Of a stretch of DNA of 32,242 nucleotides, positions 13,600-20,401 are shown in pieces. Within the stretch, counting starts at the first letter, position 1; each line of letters opens with the position of its first letter. Source of the stretch: Micromonosporaceae bacterium (GTDB taxonomy: Bacteria > Actinomycetota > Actinomycetes > Mycobacteriales > Micromonosporaceae); contig JADGGF010000003.1 of NCBI GenBank assembly GCA_019690055.1, positions 1-32,242 of the forward strand. The letters run 5' to 3'. A program made the translations under genes and the position numbers. The notes beneath the pieces are model-generated. The model was not told the DNA's origin, ran no database searches, and saw only the letters and a program-made list of their open reading frames with translations.

Positions 13600-14181
13600 C
13601 TACGGCGTGGCGTGGTAGACGTTCTGGGTCGCATCGAGACCGACCCGGATCAGCGACTCGACGATGTCGGCGGCTCGGTCCACGAGGTAGTCGAGGTCCT
13701 TGCGCTCAGCCGCGGTGAAGTCGGACAGCACGTAGTCGGCCGGGTCCTGCCGGCCGGGGGGACGGCCGATGCCGAAGCGTACGCGCAGGTAGTCCCGGGT
13801 GGCCAGGGCCTGGCTGATGGAGCGGAGGCCGTTGTGACCGCCCTCGCCGCCCCCGATCTTGGTCCGCAGGACTCCGAACGGAAGATCCAGCTCGTCGTGC
13901 ACGGCGATGATCCGCTGCGCGGGCACCTTGTAGAAGTTCGCGAGCGAGGCCACCGGCCCGCCCGAGAGGTTCATGTACGACATCGGCTTGACCAGCACCA
14001 GCGCGGGCGCGTCGAGGCCGACCCCGAGTCGGGTCTCGGCGACCTCGGCCACGGCCCGCCGGTGCCGGCCAAACCGCGAACCCGTACGCCGGGCGAGCAG
14101 GTCCACGATCATGAACCCGACGTTGTGGCGGTTGTGCTCGTACGCGCGGCCGGGATTGCCCAACCCGGCCACGAGCCACAC
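13600..14181 (-). CDS. pth: Peptidyl-tRNA hydrolase
   Basis: A 193-aa protein with the full Pth signature: GLGNPG (Asn9), HNRHNVGF with catalytic His19, SYMNLSG (Asn71), HDELDLPFG with Asp96, and GGGEGGHNGLRS (Asn117). It cleaves peptidyl-tRNAs released from stalled ribosomes, freeing tRNA for reuse. Length and order match bacterial Pth. The gene starts with GTG 14181, 15 bases after the stop of the L25 gene, with a GGGGG stretch as binding site; the L25-pth order is a common bacterial operon. No promoter is visible in the short gap, so it should be read from the L25 promoter. Confidence 0.95.
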   Translation of the reverse strand: MWLVAGLGNPGRAYEHNRHNVGFMIVDLLARRTGSRFGRHRRAVAEVAETRLGVGLDAPALVLVKPMSYMNLSGGPVASLANFYKVPAQRIIAVHDELDLPFGVLRTKIGGGEGGHNGLRSISQALATRDYLRVRFGIGRPPGRQDPADYVLSDFTAAERKDLDYLVDRAADIVESLIRVGLDATQNVYHATP

Positions 14182-14196
14182 GGGCGTGACCCCCGA

Positions 14197-14862
14197 TCAG
14201 ACGCCGGCCTGGGCCTCGGCCAACGGGGCGCCCGCCTCGCCTTCGGCGGCCCGCTCCGCCTCCTCGGCCTCCTCCGCCTCGGAGGGCGCCGGGGCAACGG
14301 CGCCGAGCTGCTCGGCCGTCGGCTCCGCGGTGATCACCGCGAGGATCTGCTCCGGGTCCCCGGCGAGGGCCACGCCGGACGGCAGCTTCACGCTGCCCGC
14401 GGTCACGTGAGCCCCCACCTCGAGGCCCTCGATCGACGCCTCCAGCTGCTCGGGCAGGTGCATGGCCTCCGCGGTGACCGCGACCCGGTCGTGCTCCACC
14501 ACGACGAGCGTGCCCTTGGCCGCCTCGCCGACCAGCTGAACCGGCACCTCGACGGTGACCCGCTCGCCCCGCCGCACGACAACCAGGTCGACGTGCTCGA
14601 TGGTGTCCTTGACGGGGTTGCGTTGGATGGCCTTGGTCAGTGCGAGCGTCTGCGTGCCGTCGGCGAGGGCGATGTTGAAGATCTGGTTCATCCCGCCGTG
14701 GCGAATCGCCGCCGCGAACTCTCGGGTGGGCAACGCGATGTGCTTGGGTGGCTCACCGTGCCCGTACAGCACGGCCGGCACCTTTCCGGCCCGACGGGTA
14801 CGGCGGGCGCCGCCCTTGCCGAACTCGGTGCGCAGTTCGGCGCTGATCTTTACCTCGGACAC
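14197..14862 (-). CDS. rplY: 50S ribosomal protein L25/general stress protein Ctc
   Basis: A 221-aa long-form L25 (Ctc). The N-terminal 5S rRNA-binding domain (residues 1-95) begins VSEVKISAELRTEFGKGGAR and includes VPAVLYGHGEPPKHIALP; the TL5-like C-terminal beta domain follows to about residue 185, then an Ala/Glu tail of some 35 residues. It binds 5S rRNA in the large subunit. I chose GTG 14862 because GCAGGAG lies seven bases upstream on the minus strand; the frame upstream extends 27 codons but without family similarity. It is the first gene of the rplY-pth pair, with a long untranslated or promoter region upstream (14863-15230). Confidence 0.93.
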   Translation of the reverse strand: MSEVKISAELRTEFGKGGARRTRRAGKVPAVLYGHGEPPKHIALPTREFAAAIRHGGMNQIFNIALADGTQTLALTKAIQRNPVKDTIEHVDLVVVRRGERVTVEVPVQLVGEAAKGTLVVVEHDRVAVTAEAMHLPEQLEASIEGLEVGAHVTAGSVKLPSGVALAGDPEQILAVITAEPTAEQLGAVAPAPSEAEEAEEAERAAEGEAGAPLAEAQAGV

Positions 14863-15193
14863 GGGGTAACTCCTGCACGTTTCGTAGCTCGGTAGGTGGG
14901 CGGTGGCCCGGACGAGGGCGCGTCGGAGCGGTGTCCGGGGCACCGCGTCGAATCACGGCAGCTACCCACACGAGCCCCGCCCGGTGCGCGCGCAGGCGCT
15001 GCCCTCGCCGTGGCAACGCCGATCAGCTTACCGGAAGCCGACTGACCGCTTGACAGCCTCCCCCTCCCCCGAACCCGTCGAACGGCCGAGCGGCGTCGGC
15101 GGGTGGCGACTACGGATGGCCGGTCATGAAAGTGAGCTGGCCGGCTAGGCCTAGCCGGCTGGCACCGTCGATGGAGGTCACCAGCCGGTGCGT
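14863..15193. other. Intergenic region between rplY (minus) and the 15231 gene (plus)
   Basis: No convincing gene. On the minus strand TAAGCT (15025-15030) is a possible -10 box for rplY, with a weak -35 (TCAAGC) 17 bases before it, giving a leader of about 150 bases. On the plus strand TTGACA (15050-15055) has no -10 at normal spacing. A perfect 20-bp palindrome sits at 15140-15159. Confidence 0.4.
15140..15159. repeat. Perfect 20-bp palindrome
   Basis: GCCGGCTAGG (15140-15149) is followed directly by its exact reverse complement CCTAGCCGGC (15150-15159). It lies 35-54 bases upstream of the -10 box for the 15231 gene, a position fit for an operator, and could fold in RNA with a GGCC loop. 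Confidence 0.8.
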
Positions 15194-15199
15194 TAGCCT
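15194..15199 (+). promoter_or_regulatory. -10 box upstream of the 15231 gene
   Basis: TAGCCT lies 31 bases before ATG 15231, with GGGGAGG between as binding site, so this gene is not leaderless. Confidence 0.45.
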
Positions 15200-15230
15200 G
15201 CGCTGGACGCCCGGGGCGGGGAGGTTATCG

Positions 15231-15827
15231 ATGCGGTGGCCGTTCTGGTTGCGTCAGGCGGGCGAGCGGGGGTGGACGCTGCGCGGCCTGCTGCGTCGGC
15301 TCTGGGGAGGGCGCGGATACGCCGTCGCCGAACTCCCGTTGTGGCGATGGCTGGAGTCGCCCGTGGACGAAGCGATCGCCGCGTTCGTCCGCCGTCGAAG
15401 CCGGCCGGCGCTCAGGGACGACGACGCCCTGCACCTGCTGCACTTCGCCGCGCGAAGTGCCCTACGCGCCCTCCGCGAACGGAATCGGCAGTACCTGACC
15501 GACGCGTTCGGCGCCCTGTCCTTGATCAATATCGATGACCTGGACCACTGGGCCGGTGACCTGGACTACCGGGACGCGGCGACCGTGGGCTACCTGGCGG
15601 TCTGCGTGGCCAAGGAGCTGGGTCTGCCGGCGCCGGAGCGTTTCGCGGCCGTCGCCTGGTCGACCCCCTCCTCGCCCGCGCATCCCAGCTCCGTCCATCA
15701 TCCGACGATGCCTGAATTCCGAAGAGTCCTTCGAAGCATCGACACGGCTCGGTCGGTTCCTATCAGCTGGGCCGCCACGTCTGGTCACGGCGCTCGGCTG
15801 AGAGAATGGCGGCATGCCTGCCCGTGA
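15231..15827 (+). CDS. Protein of unknown function upstream of trpS
   Basis: I do not recognise the family. The 198-aa product is hydrophilic and mostly helical in appearance, with Trp/Arg-rich N-terminus (MRWPFWLRQAGERGW) and conserved-looking middle part LPLWRWLESPVDEAIAAFVRR through DDLDHWAGDLDYRDAATVGYLAVCVAKELGL. No membrane segment or signal peptide. ATG 15231 has GGGGAGG upstream; an in-frame ATG at 15126 lies before the promoter box. Codon use is normal to about 15700, but the last 40 codons use many A/T third positions and the end overlaps trpS by 14 bases, so the true protein may have lost its original stop through a frameshift, or the tail is recent. Function not assignable. Confidence 0.65.
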   Translation: MRWPFWLRQAGERGWTLRGLLRRLWGGRGYAVAELPLWRWLESPVDEAIAAFVRRRSRPALRDDDALHLLHFAARSALRALRERNRQYLTDAFGALSLINIDDLDHWAGDLDYRDAATVGYLAVCVAKELGLPAPERFAAVAWSTPSSPAHPSSVHHPTMPEFRRVLRSIDTARSVPISWAATSGHGARLREWRHACP

Positions 15828-16860
15828 ACGCAAGAACGCCAGCCCGGCCGCCCGGCCGCGGGTGCTGTCGGGGATCCAGCCGACGGCTGACTCGTTCCAC
15901 CTCGGCAACTACCTGGGGGCGTTGCGGAACTGGGTGGCGTTGCAGGAGAGCCATGACGCGTTCTACTGCGTGGTCGACCTGCACGCGATCACGATGGGGC
16001 ACGATCCGGAGGCGCTGCGGCGGCGGACGCGGGTGAGCGCGGCCCAGCTGCTGGCGATCGGGCTGGATCCGGAGCGGTGCACGCTGTTCGTGCAGTCGCA
16101 CGTGCCCGAGCACGCCCAGCTCGCCTGGGTGCTCGGCTGCATCACGGGGTTCGGCGAGGCGAGCCGGATGACCCAGTTCAAGGACAAGTCGGCCAAACAG
16201 GGCACCGACCGGGCCTCGGTGGGCCTGTTCACCTACCCGATCCTGCAGGCGGCCGACATCCTGCTCTACCAGGCCGACCAGGTGCCGGTGGGTGAGGACC
16301 AGCGCCAGCACCTCGAGCTCACCCGCGACCTCGCGCAGCGGTTCAACACGACCTTCGGGCCAACGTTCACGCTGCCGAACGCGTACATCCTCAAGGGCAC
16401 GGCCAAGGTGACCGACCTGCAGGAGCCGACGGCGAAGATGTCCAAGTCGGCCTCCTCGCCCAACGGGATCATCGAGCTGCTCGACGACCCGGCCCGCTCG
16501 GCCAAGAAGATCCGGTCGGCGGTGACCGACACTGGGCGGGAGATCATCTTCGACCCGGCGAACAAGCCGGGGGTGTCGAACCTGCTGACGATCTACTCCG
16601 GGTTGACCGGGCGCAGCATCGAGGAGCTGGTCGAGGCGTACGCCGGCAAGGGGTACGGCGATCTCAAGAAGGACCTGGCGGCGGTGGTCGCCGACTTCGT
16701 CGCTCCGATTCAGGCCCGGACGAAGTCCTATTTGGACGACCCGGCCCAGCTGGACAAGCTGCTCGCGATCGGGGCCGAGAAGGCCCGGGCCGTCGCCTCG
16801 GCCACGCTCGCCGCCGTCTACGACCGCGTCGGGTTCCTCCCGCCCAGCACAGCGGCCTGA
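15814..16860 (+). CDS. trpS: Tryptophanyl-tRNA synthetase
   Basis: A 348-aa class Ic aminoacyl-tRNA synthetase that charges tRNA(Trp) with ATP and tryptophan in the cytoplasm. The HIGH-type motif is HLGN (residues 29-32, in SGIQPTADSFHLGNYLGAL) and the KMSKS loop is exact at residues 208-212. The FTYPILQAADILLY and VPVGEDQRQHLELTRDLA segments are typical of bacterial TrpRS. ATG 15814 lies six bases after GAGAAT (15802-15807), a possible -10 box inside the 3' end of the upstream gene, so the mRNA may be leaderless. Length is normal. I see no T-box or leader peptide, so control by tryptophan supply is not evident. Confidence 0.96.
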   Translation: MPARERKNASPAARPRVLSGIQPTADSFHLGNYLGALRNWVALQESHDAFYCVVDLHAITMGHDPEALRRRTRVSAAQLLAIGLDPERCTLFVQSHVPEHAQLAWVLGCITGFGEASRMTQFKDKSAKQGTDRASVGLFTYPILQAADILLYQADQVPVGEDQRQHLELTRDLAQRFNTTFGPTFTLPNAYILKGTAKVTDLQEPTAKMSKSASSPNGIIELLDDPARSAKKIRSAVTDTGREIIFDPANKPGVSNLLTIYSGLTGRSIEELVEAYAGKGYGDLKKDLAAVVADFVAPIQARTKSYLDDPAQLDKLLAIGAEKARAVASATLAAVYDRVGFLPPSTAA

Positions 16861-16934
16861 GCCCGCTTCGCCCGGGTTGAGCTGTCCCGCTCGTTTCGAC
16901 CGCACGGGCCGGGGCGGTGGGGCATGATCCGGGC

Positions 16935-17867
16935 GTGGACCTCGGCAGCGTGGCGGCCAGGTTCGGGCGCGCGGTGGCGACGGCGCGAGCGCGGTCGGGG
17001 CTCGCGGACCACGTGTGGCGGGCCGGTGAGCGGTTCAGCGAGGTGCTCGGCGGGCGCCTCGCCGCGGCGATCTCGTACTACGCGTTCTTCGCGGTGTTCT
17101 CGCTCGGCGTGCTGCTGTACTCGATCGTGGGGCGGCTGCTCCGACCCGCCGAGGCCGGCGCGGTCTCGGCGGTGAGCGACTACCTGCAGGCGAACCTGCC
17201 CTGGGTCGCGCCGACCGCCCGCGAGGTCGGCGGGGGCGGGGTGACCGTGCTGGCCAGCCTCGCGCTGCTGATCTCCGGGATCGGCTGGGTGGAGGCGCTG
17301 CGCTCCTCGCTGCGCGCCGTCTGGCTGGTCGACCAGCATCCCGGCCACTGGCTGCTGCGGCGCCTGGTGGATCTCGGGATGCTCGTGGGGCTGGGCCTGC
17401 TGCTCGGGGCCTCCCTGGCCACCACCAGCGCGATCGACGCGTTGGTGACGCGGCTGGCCCCCGGGTCCCGGGTCGTGACGGTGATCGTCGGTCCCGTGCT
17501 GGAGCTGATGATCAACCTGGCTCTGGCCGCCGCGATGCTCACCGGCGTCTCGCGGCTGCGGCTGAGCCCGCGGCGGCTGGTGCCGGCGGCGCTTCTCGTG
17601 GCCGTAGGTATCCAACTGCTCAACACGGTCGGGCGCCTGTTCATCGCCCGCGCCGAGCACCGGGCGGCGTACGCCGTGGTGACCGGCGCGGTCGGCCTGC
17701 TCGTCTACCTCTACGCGCTCAACCAGGTGATCCTCTTCGGGGCCGCGTTCGCGGCCACCGCCCGCTCAGGCGCCGCGGTCGACATCGGGCGGGGCCTCGC
17801 CGGCATCCGCCTGGCGGGCCGGGAGGTCGAGCCGGGCAGCCGCGTGGGCCGGAGCGACGTGCCGTAG
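16935..17867 (+). CDS. YihY/virulence factor BrkB family membrane protein
   Basis: A 310-aa integral membrane protein with the YihY/BrkB signature GGRLAAAISYYAFFAVFSLGVLLYS near residues 37-61, five further hydrophobic segments, and the family-type end VYLYALNQVILFGAAFAA. Some members were linked to serum resistance in Bordetella, but the name is historical and the general function is unknown; in many bacteria they are thought to take part in transport or envelope upkeep. I chose GTG 16935 because CATGAT (16923-16928) is six bases upstream; a start at 16917 would include it. It lies 74 bases after trpS. Its 3' end faces the acidic-protein gene across a large perfect hairpin. Confidence 0.85.
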   Translation: MDLGSVAARFGRAVATARARSGLADHVWRAGERFSEVLGGRLAAAISYYAFFAVFSLGVLLYSIVGRLLRPAEAGAVSAVSDYLQANLPWVAPTAREVGGGGVTVLASLALLISGIGWVEALRSSLRAVWLVDQHPGHWLLRRLVDLGMLVGLGLLLGASLATTSAIDALVTRLAPGSRVVTVIVGPVLELMINLALAAAMLTGVSRLRLSPRRLVPAALLVAVGIQLLNTVGRLFIARAEHRAAYAVVTGAVGLLVYLYALNQVILFGAAFAATARSGAAVDIGRGLAGIRLAGREVEPGSRVGRSDVP

Positions 17868-17905
17868 GTTGCCAATACTTCGATAGCCGTCCAGGCGGCC
17901 GGGAA

Positions 17906-17956
17906 CGGGCCCGGTCCGATCCGGGGCGTGGCTGGTCCGGGATCGGACCGGGCCCG
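17906..17956. terminator. 17-bp perfect inverted repeat, bidirectional terminator
   Basis: Arms 17906-17922 and 17940-17956 are exact reverse complements (outer CGGGCCCGGTC, inner CGATCC/GGATCG) around a 17-base loop, with a further CGGCC/GGCCG pairing outside a small internal loop. It lies between convergent genes. No T-run on either side. Confidence 0.8.
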
Positions 17957-17982
17957 GAAGGCCGGTTGTCGGACCGTGCGGG

Positions 17983-18417
17983 TCAGACGGCGGCGAGGCG
18001 GTTGGCGATGCGGACGAAGCCGGCCCGGATCTCGTCGGGCGACGGCGGCGGAGTGGCCTCCACGACGGGGATCTCCTCCTCGTCCGCCTCGAGCGAGATG
18101 TCGACCTCGCTCTCCTCGTCGTACGCGGCGTCGTCGGCCTCCAGATCGGCGGCCTCCAGCTCGTCGGCGTCCAGTTCGTCTTCCAGTTCCTCAATCTCCC
18201 GGGCCGCCGCGATCGACTCGTTGATCGCGGCGTGGATCTCGTCGACCGAGGCGTGGGGATAGACCGGCTCGACGACCGCCAGCAGGTCCTCGTCGGCGAC
18301 GACCGTCTCGGCGAGCGACAAGGCGTGCGCCCGCTCGTAGGGGCCGCATACCACGGGTTCCCAGGACTCGTCGTCGTGGAGAGGCTCGAACGTGATGATC
18401 CAGGGCATCGCCTGCAT
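17983..18417 (-). CDS. Highly acidic small protein of unknown function
   Basis: A 144-aa protein in two parts. Residues 1-75 look folded (MPWIITFEPLHDDESWEPVVCGPYERAHALSLAETVV), residues 75-125 are a Glu/Asp/Ala-rich acidic tract (EIEELEDELDADELEAADLE) likely disordered or helical, and a short helix EIRAGFVRIANRLAAV closes it. I do not know the family. ATG 18417 has GGAGG eight bases upstream on the minus strand; GTG 18459 in the same frame with AAAGG is an alternative that adds 14 residues. It is divergent from the small membrane protein and convergent with the YihY gene. The acidic tract resembles those of proteins that bind basic partners, but no function should be taken from that. Confidence 0.7.
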   Translation of the reverse strand: MQAMPWIITFEPLHDDESWEPVVCGPYERAHALSLAETVVADEDLLAVVEPVYPHASVDEIHAAINESIAAAREIEELEDELDADELEAADLEADDAAYDEESEVDISLEADEEEIPVVEATPPPSPDEIRAGFVRIANRLAAV

Positions 18418-18614
18418 CGGAGAATCCTCCGGCAGGTCCAGGGTTACCACATCTCCCACGGGCGTACCTTTCGCTCGGCCTGCTTGGCTCGGCGTGCTAT
18501 CGCCGCGACGGCGGTTACCCGAGGTCACCGACGCCGTGCGCTCATCATCGCCGCAACGGGCGCCCGGACCCGTGCGGCTCGCCGATACCGGTCGTTGTGG
18601 CAGGATGCGGCGGC

Positions 18615-18956
18615 ATGGATACCCTCCGGCTGATCCTGCTCTACGCCCACCTGGTGGGTTTCGCGGTGCTGCTCGGTGCCGCGGTCGCGCAGTACGTCGT
18701 CAAGCCCGTGCGGATCAACGCGCCCATGATCTGGGGCGCTGGGGCTCAGCTCGTCACGGGCGTCGCGCTGAGCGCTCCGTTCCCGCGGCCGTACGAACTG
18801 GACCCGGCCAAGCTCGTGGTCAAGTTCGTGCTCGCCCTGGCGATCTTCGTGATGGTGTTCTTCTCCCGCAAGCGCGACGTGGTCAGCTCGGGCCACTTCC
18901 TCGCGATCATCGGACTCACGCTGGTCAACGCAGCGGTGGCGGTCTTCTGGCGGTAG
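18615..18956 (+). CDS. Small four-helix integral membrane protein
   Basis: A 113-aa protein with four hydrophobic segments: residues about 4-25 (LRLILLYAHLVGFAVLLGAAVA), 38-55, 70-85 and 92-110. One charged loop holds SRKRDVVSSGH. I do not recognise a named family; it looks like the small conserved membrane proteins common in actinobacteria. ATG 18615 follows CAGGAT by eight bases, a weak leaderless signal; the TTG at 18597 in frame is less likely. Its stop codon lies in a short repeat (GTCNTCTGGCGG at 18942, 18963 and 18979) that continues into the intergenic region. Confidence 0.7.
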   Translation: MDTLRLILLYAHLVGFAVLLGAAVAQYVVKPVRINAPMIWGAGAQLVTGVALSAPFPRPYELDPAKLVVKFVLALAIFVMVFFSRKRDVVSSGHFLAIIGLTLVNAAVAVFWR

Positions 18957-18990
18957 GTGGCCGTCGTCTGGCGGGACGGTCATCTGGCGG
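18942..18990 (+). repeat. Short tandem repeat across a stop codon
   Basis: GTCNTCTGGCGG at 18942-18953, 18963-18974 and 18979-18990. The first copy encodes the last four residues of the membrane protein, the others lie after its stop. The rest of the 269-base gap up to 19225 shows a possible -10 box TAATCT at 19167-19172 without clear -35, and an 8-bp palindrome TTGCGCAA at 19134. Confidence 0.55.
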
Positions 18991-19225
18991 TGACGCTGCG
19001 TGATGGCCCGCCGGTCGAGGGTCGGTTGGTCTGACGGGTGGGTCCGAGCCCGCTGGTGCGTGCGGCTTGTGATCTCTGTCGCCCGCCCGGACACGGAAGG
19101 GTCACGACCGCATAACGCCGTGGCGCCGCCCTATTGCGCAAGGGTGGAGTGGCCATTTCCGCGGCGTAATCTGCCGACCGTGGCATCGCCGCGTGTGGTG
19201 CGGTGATGGGAGGAAGGAGATCATC

Positions 19226-20305
19226 TTGCGCACAGCGCGAGGGATGAAGGTTGTTGCTGTCGCGGTGGCCGGCGGGCTGGCGCTGGCCGCGTGCGGCGAG
19301 GCACCTCAAGAGACGCCGGGCAACCAGTCGTCGGCCGGTACCTATCAGGCCTGCATGGTGACCGACATCGGCGGTATTGATGACCGCTCATTCAACACGT
19401 CCGCGTTCAAGGGCCTGACCAACGCTGCGGCCGAGAGCGACCTGTTCGCCGAGCCGGTCAACACGTCGTCCGAGTCTGAGGCCGACTACGAGCCGAACCT
19501 CACCCAGTACGCGCAGGGTGACTGCGACTTCATCCTGGCGGTGGGTGGCCTCATGGGCGACGCCACCAACAAGGTCGCCGCGCAGTTCCCCGACAAGCAG
19601 TTCGCGATCGTGGACTTCAAGGCGACGCCGAACAACGTCTTCTCGATGCAGTTCGACACCGCTCAGGCCGCTTTCCTCGCGGGCTACCTCGCGGCTGGCT
19701 ACAGCAAGACCGGCAAGGTGGCGACCTACGGTGGCCTGAACATCGACCCGGTCACGATCTTCATGGACGGCTTCGTCGACGGCGTGGCCTACTACAACGA
19801 GCAGAAGGGCACCAACGTCGAGGTGCTCGGCTGGGACAAGGCGTCGCGGAGCGGCACGTTCGCGGAGAGCTTCATCGACCAGGCCCGCGGCAAGGCGATC
19901 TCTGACGCCTTCGTCGCCCAGGGCGCCGACGTGATCATGCCGGTTGCCGGTGGTACCGGCCTCGGCACGGCCGCCGCGGCCCAGGCCTCCAACGGCCAGT
20001 ACGTGGTCATCTGGGTCGACATTGACGGCTGCGAGAGCGCGCAGCAGTACTGCAACGTGTTCCTCAGCACGGTCGTGAAGAACATTCCGGACCTCGTGAA
20101 GGAGGCCGCGCTGAAGGCCTCGACCACGAACGGCCTGCTCACCGGCGGCACGATCGGCACGCTGGCGAACAACGGAGTCTCGCTCGCCCCGTACCACGAG
20201 TTCGACGACGACATCCCCGCCGAGCTCAAGTCCGAGATCGAGCAGCTCAAGCAGGACATCATCTCCGGCAAGGTCAAGGTCGAGTCTCCGGCGCAGCCGA
20301 AGTAG
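19226..20305 (+). CDS. BMP family nucleoside-binding lipoprotein of an ABC transporter
   Basis: A 359-aa substrate-binding lipoprotein of the basic membrane protein (BMP/Med/PnrA) family. The signal peptide ends in the lipobox LALAAC with lipidated Cys23. The mature part starts after a Gln/Ser linker and shows the family phrases MVTDIGGIDDRSFN, FDTAQAAFLAGYLAAGYSKTGKVATYGG, and MPVAGGTGLGTAAAAQ. Known members bind purine and pyrimidine nucleosides outside the membrane and hand them to the permeases. I chose TTG 19226, seven bases after GGAGGAAGGAG (19208-19218); ATG 19244 would give a shorter signal peptide. It precedes the ATPase and two permease genes, separated by a strong hairpin, suggesting it is made in excess. 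Confidence 0.92.
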   Translation: MRTARGMKVVAVAVAGGLALAACGEAPQETPGNQSSAGTYQACMVTDIGGIDDRSFNTSAFKGLTNAAAESDLFAEPVNTSSESEADYEPNLTQYAQGDCDFILAVGGLMGDATNKVAAQFPDKQFAIVDFKATPNNVFSMQFDTAQAAFLAGYLAAGYSKTGKVATYGGLNIDPVTIFMDGFVDGVAYYNEQKGTNVEVLGWDKASRSGTFAESFIDQARGKAISDAFVAQGADVIMPVAGGTGLGTAAAAQASNGQYVVIWVDIDGCESAQQYCNVFLSTVVKNIPDLVKEAALKASTTNGLLTGGTIGTLANNGVSLAPYHEFDDDIPAELKSEIEQLKQDIISGKVKVESPAQPK

Positions 20306-20333
20306 TCCTGACCGGCGGTAGGTAGTGACATTG

Positions 20334-20374
20334 GGCCGGCCCCCGTGGTGAGATCATCGCCGTGGGGGCCGGCC
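20334..20374 (+). terminator. 11-bp perfect hairpin between lipoprotein and ABC ATPase genes
   Basis: GGCCGGCCCCC (20334-20344) pairs exactly with GGGGGCCGGCC (20364-20374) over a 19-base loop. It lies 28 bases after the lipoprotein stop and 27 before the ATPase start. It may act as a partial terminator or 3' stabiliser that lets the binding protein exceed the transporter. Confidence 0.65.
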
Positions 20375-20400
20375 TCTGTTGAGAAATGCCTCTGTTGAGA
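20373..20400 (+). repeat. 12-bp direct repeat before the ATPase start
   Basis: CCTCTGTTGAGA occurs at 20373-20384 and 20389-20400, just before GTG 20402. Confidence 0.7.
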
Positions 20401-20401
20401 G

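Noticed and set aside
15050..15055. TTGACA perfect -35 hexamer on the plus strand
   Set aside because: No -10-like box 16-19 bases downstream; probably chance.
19000..19206. 68-codon open frame in the gap before the BMP lipoprotein
   Set aside because: No binding site, mixed third positions and no recognisable content; more likely promoter region.
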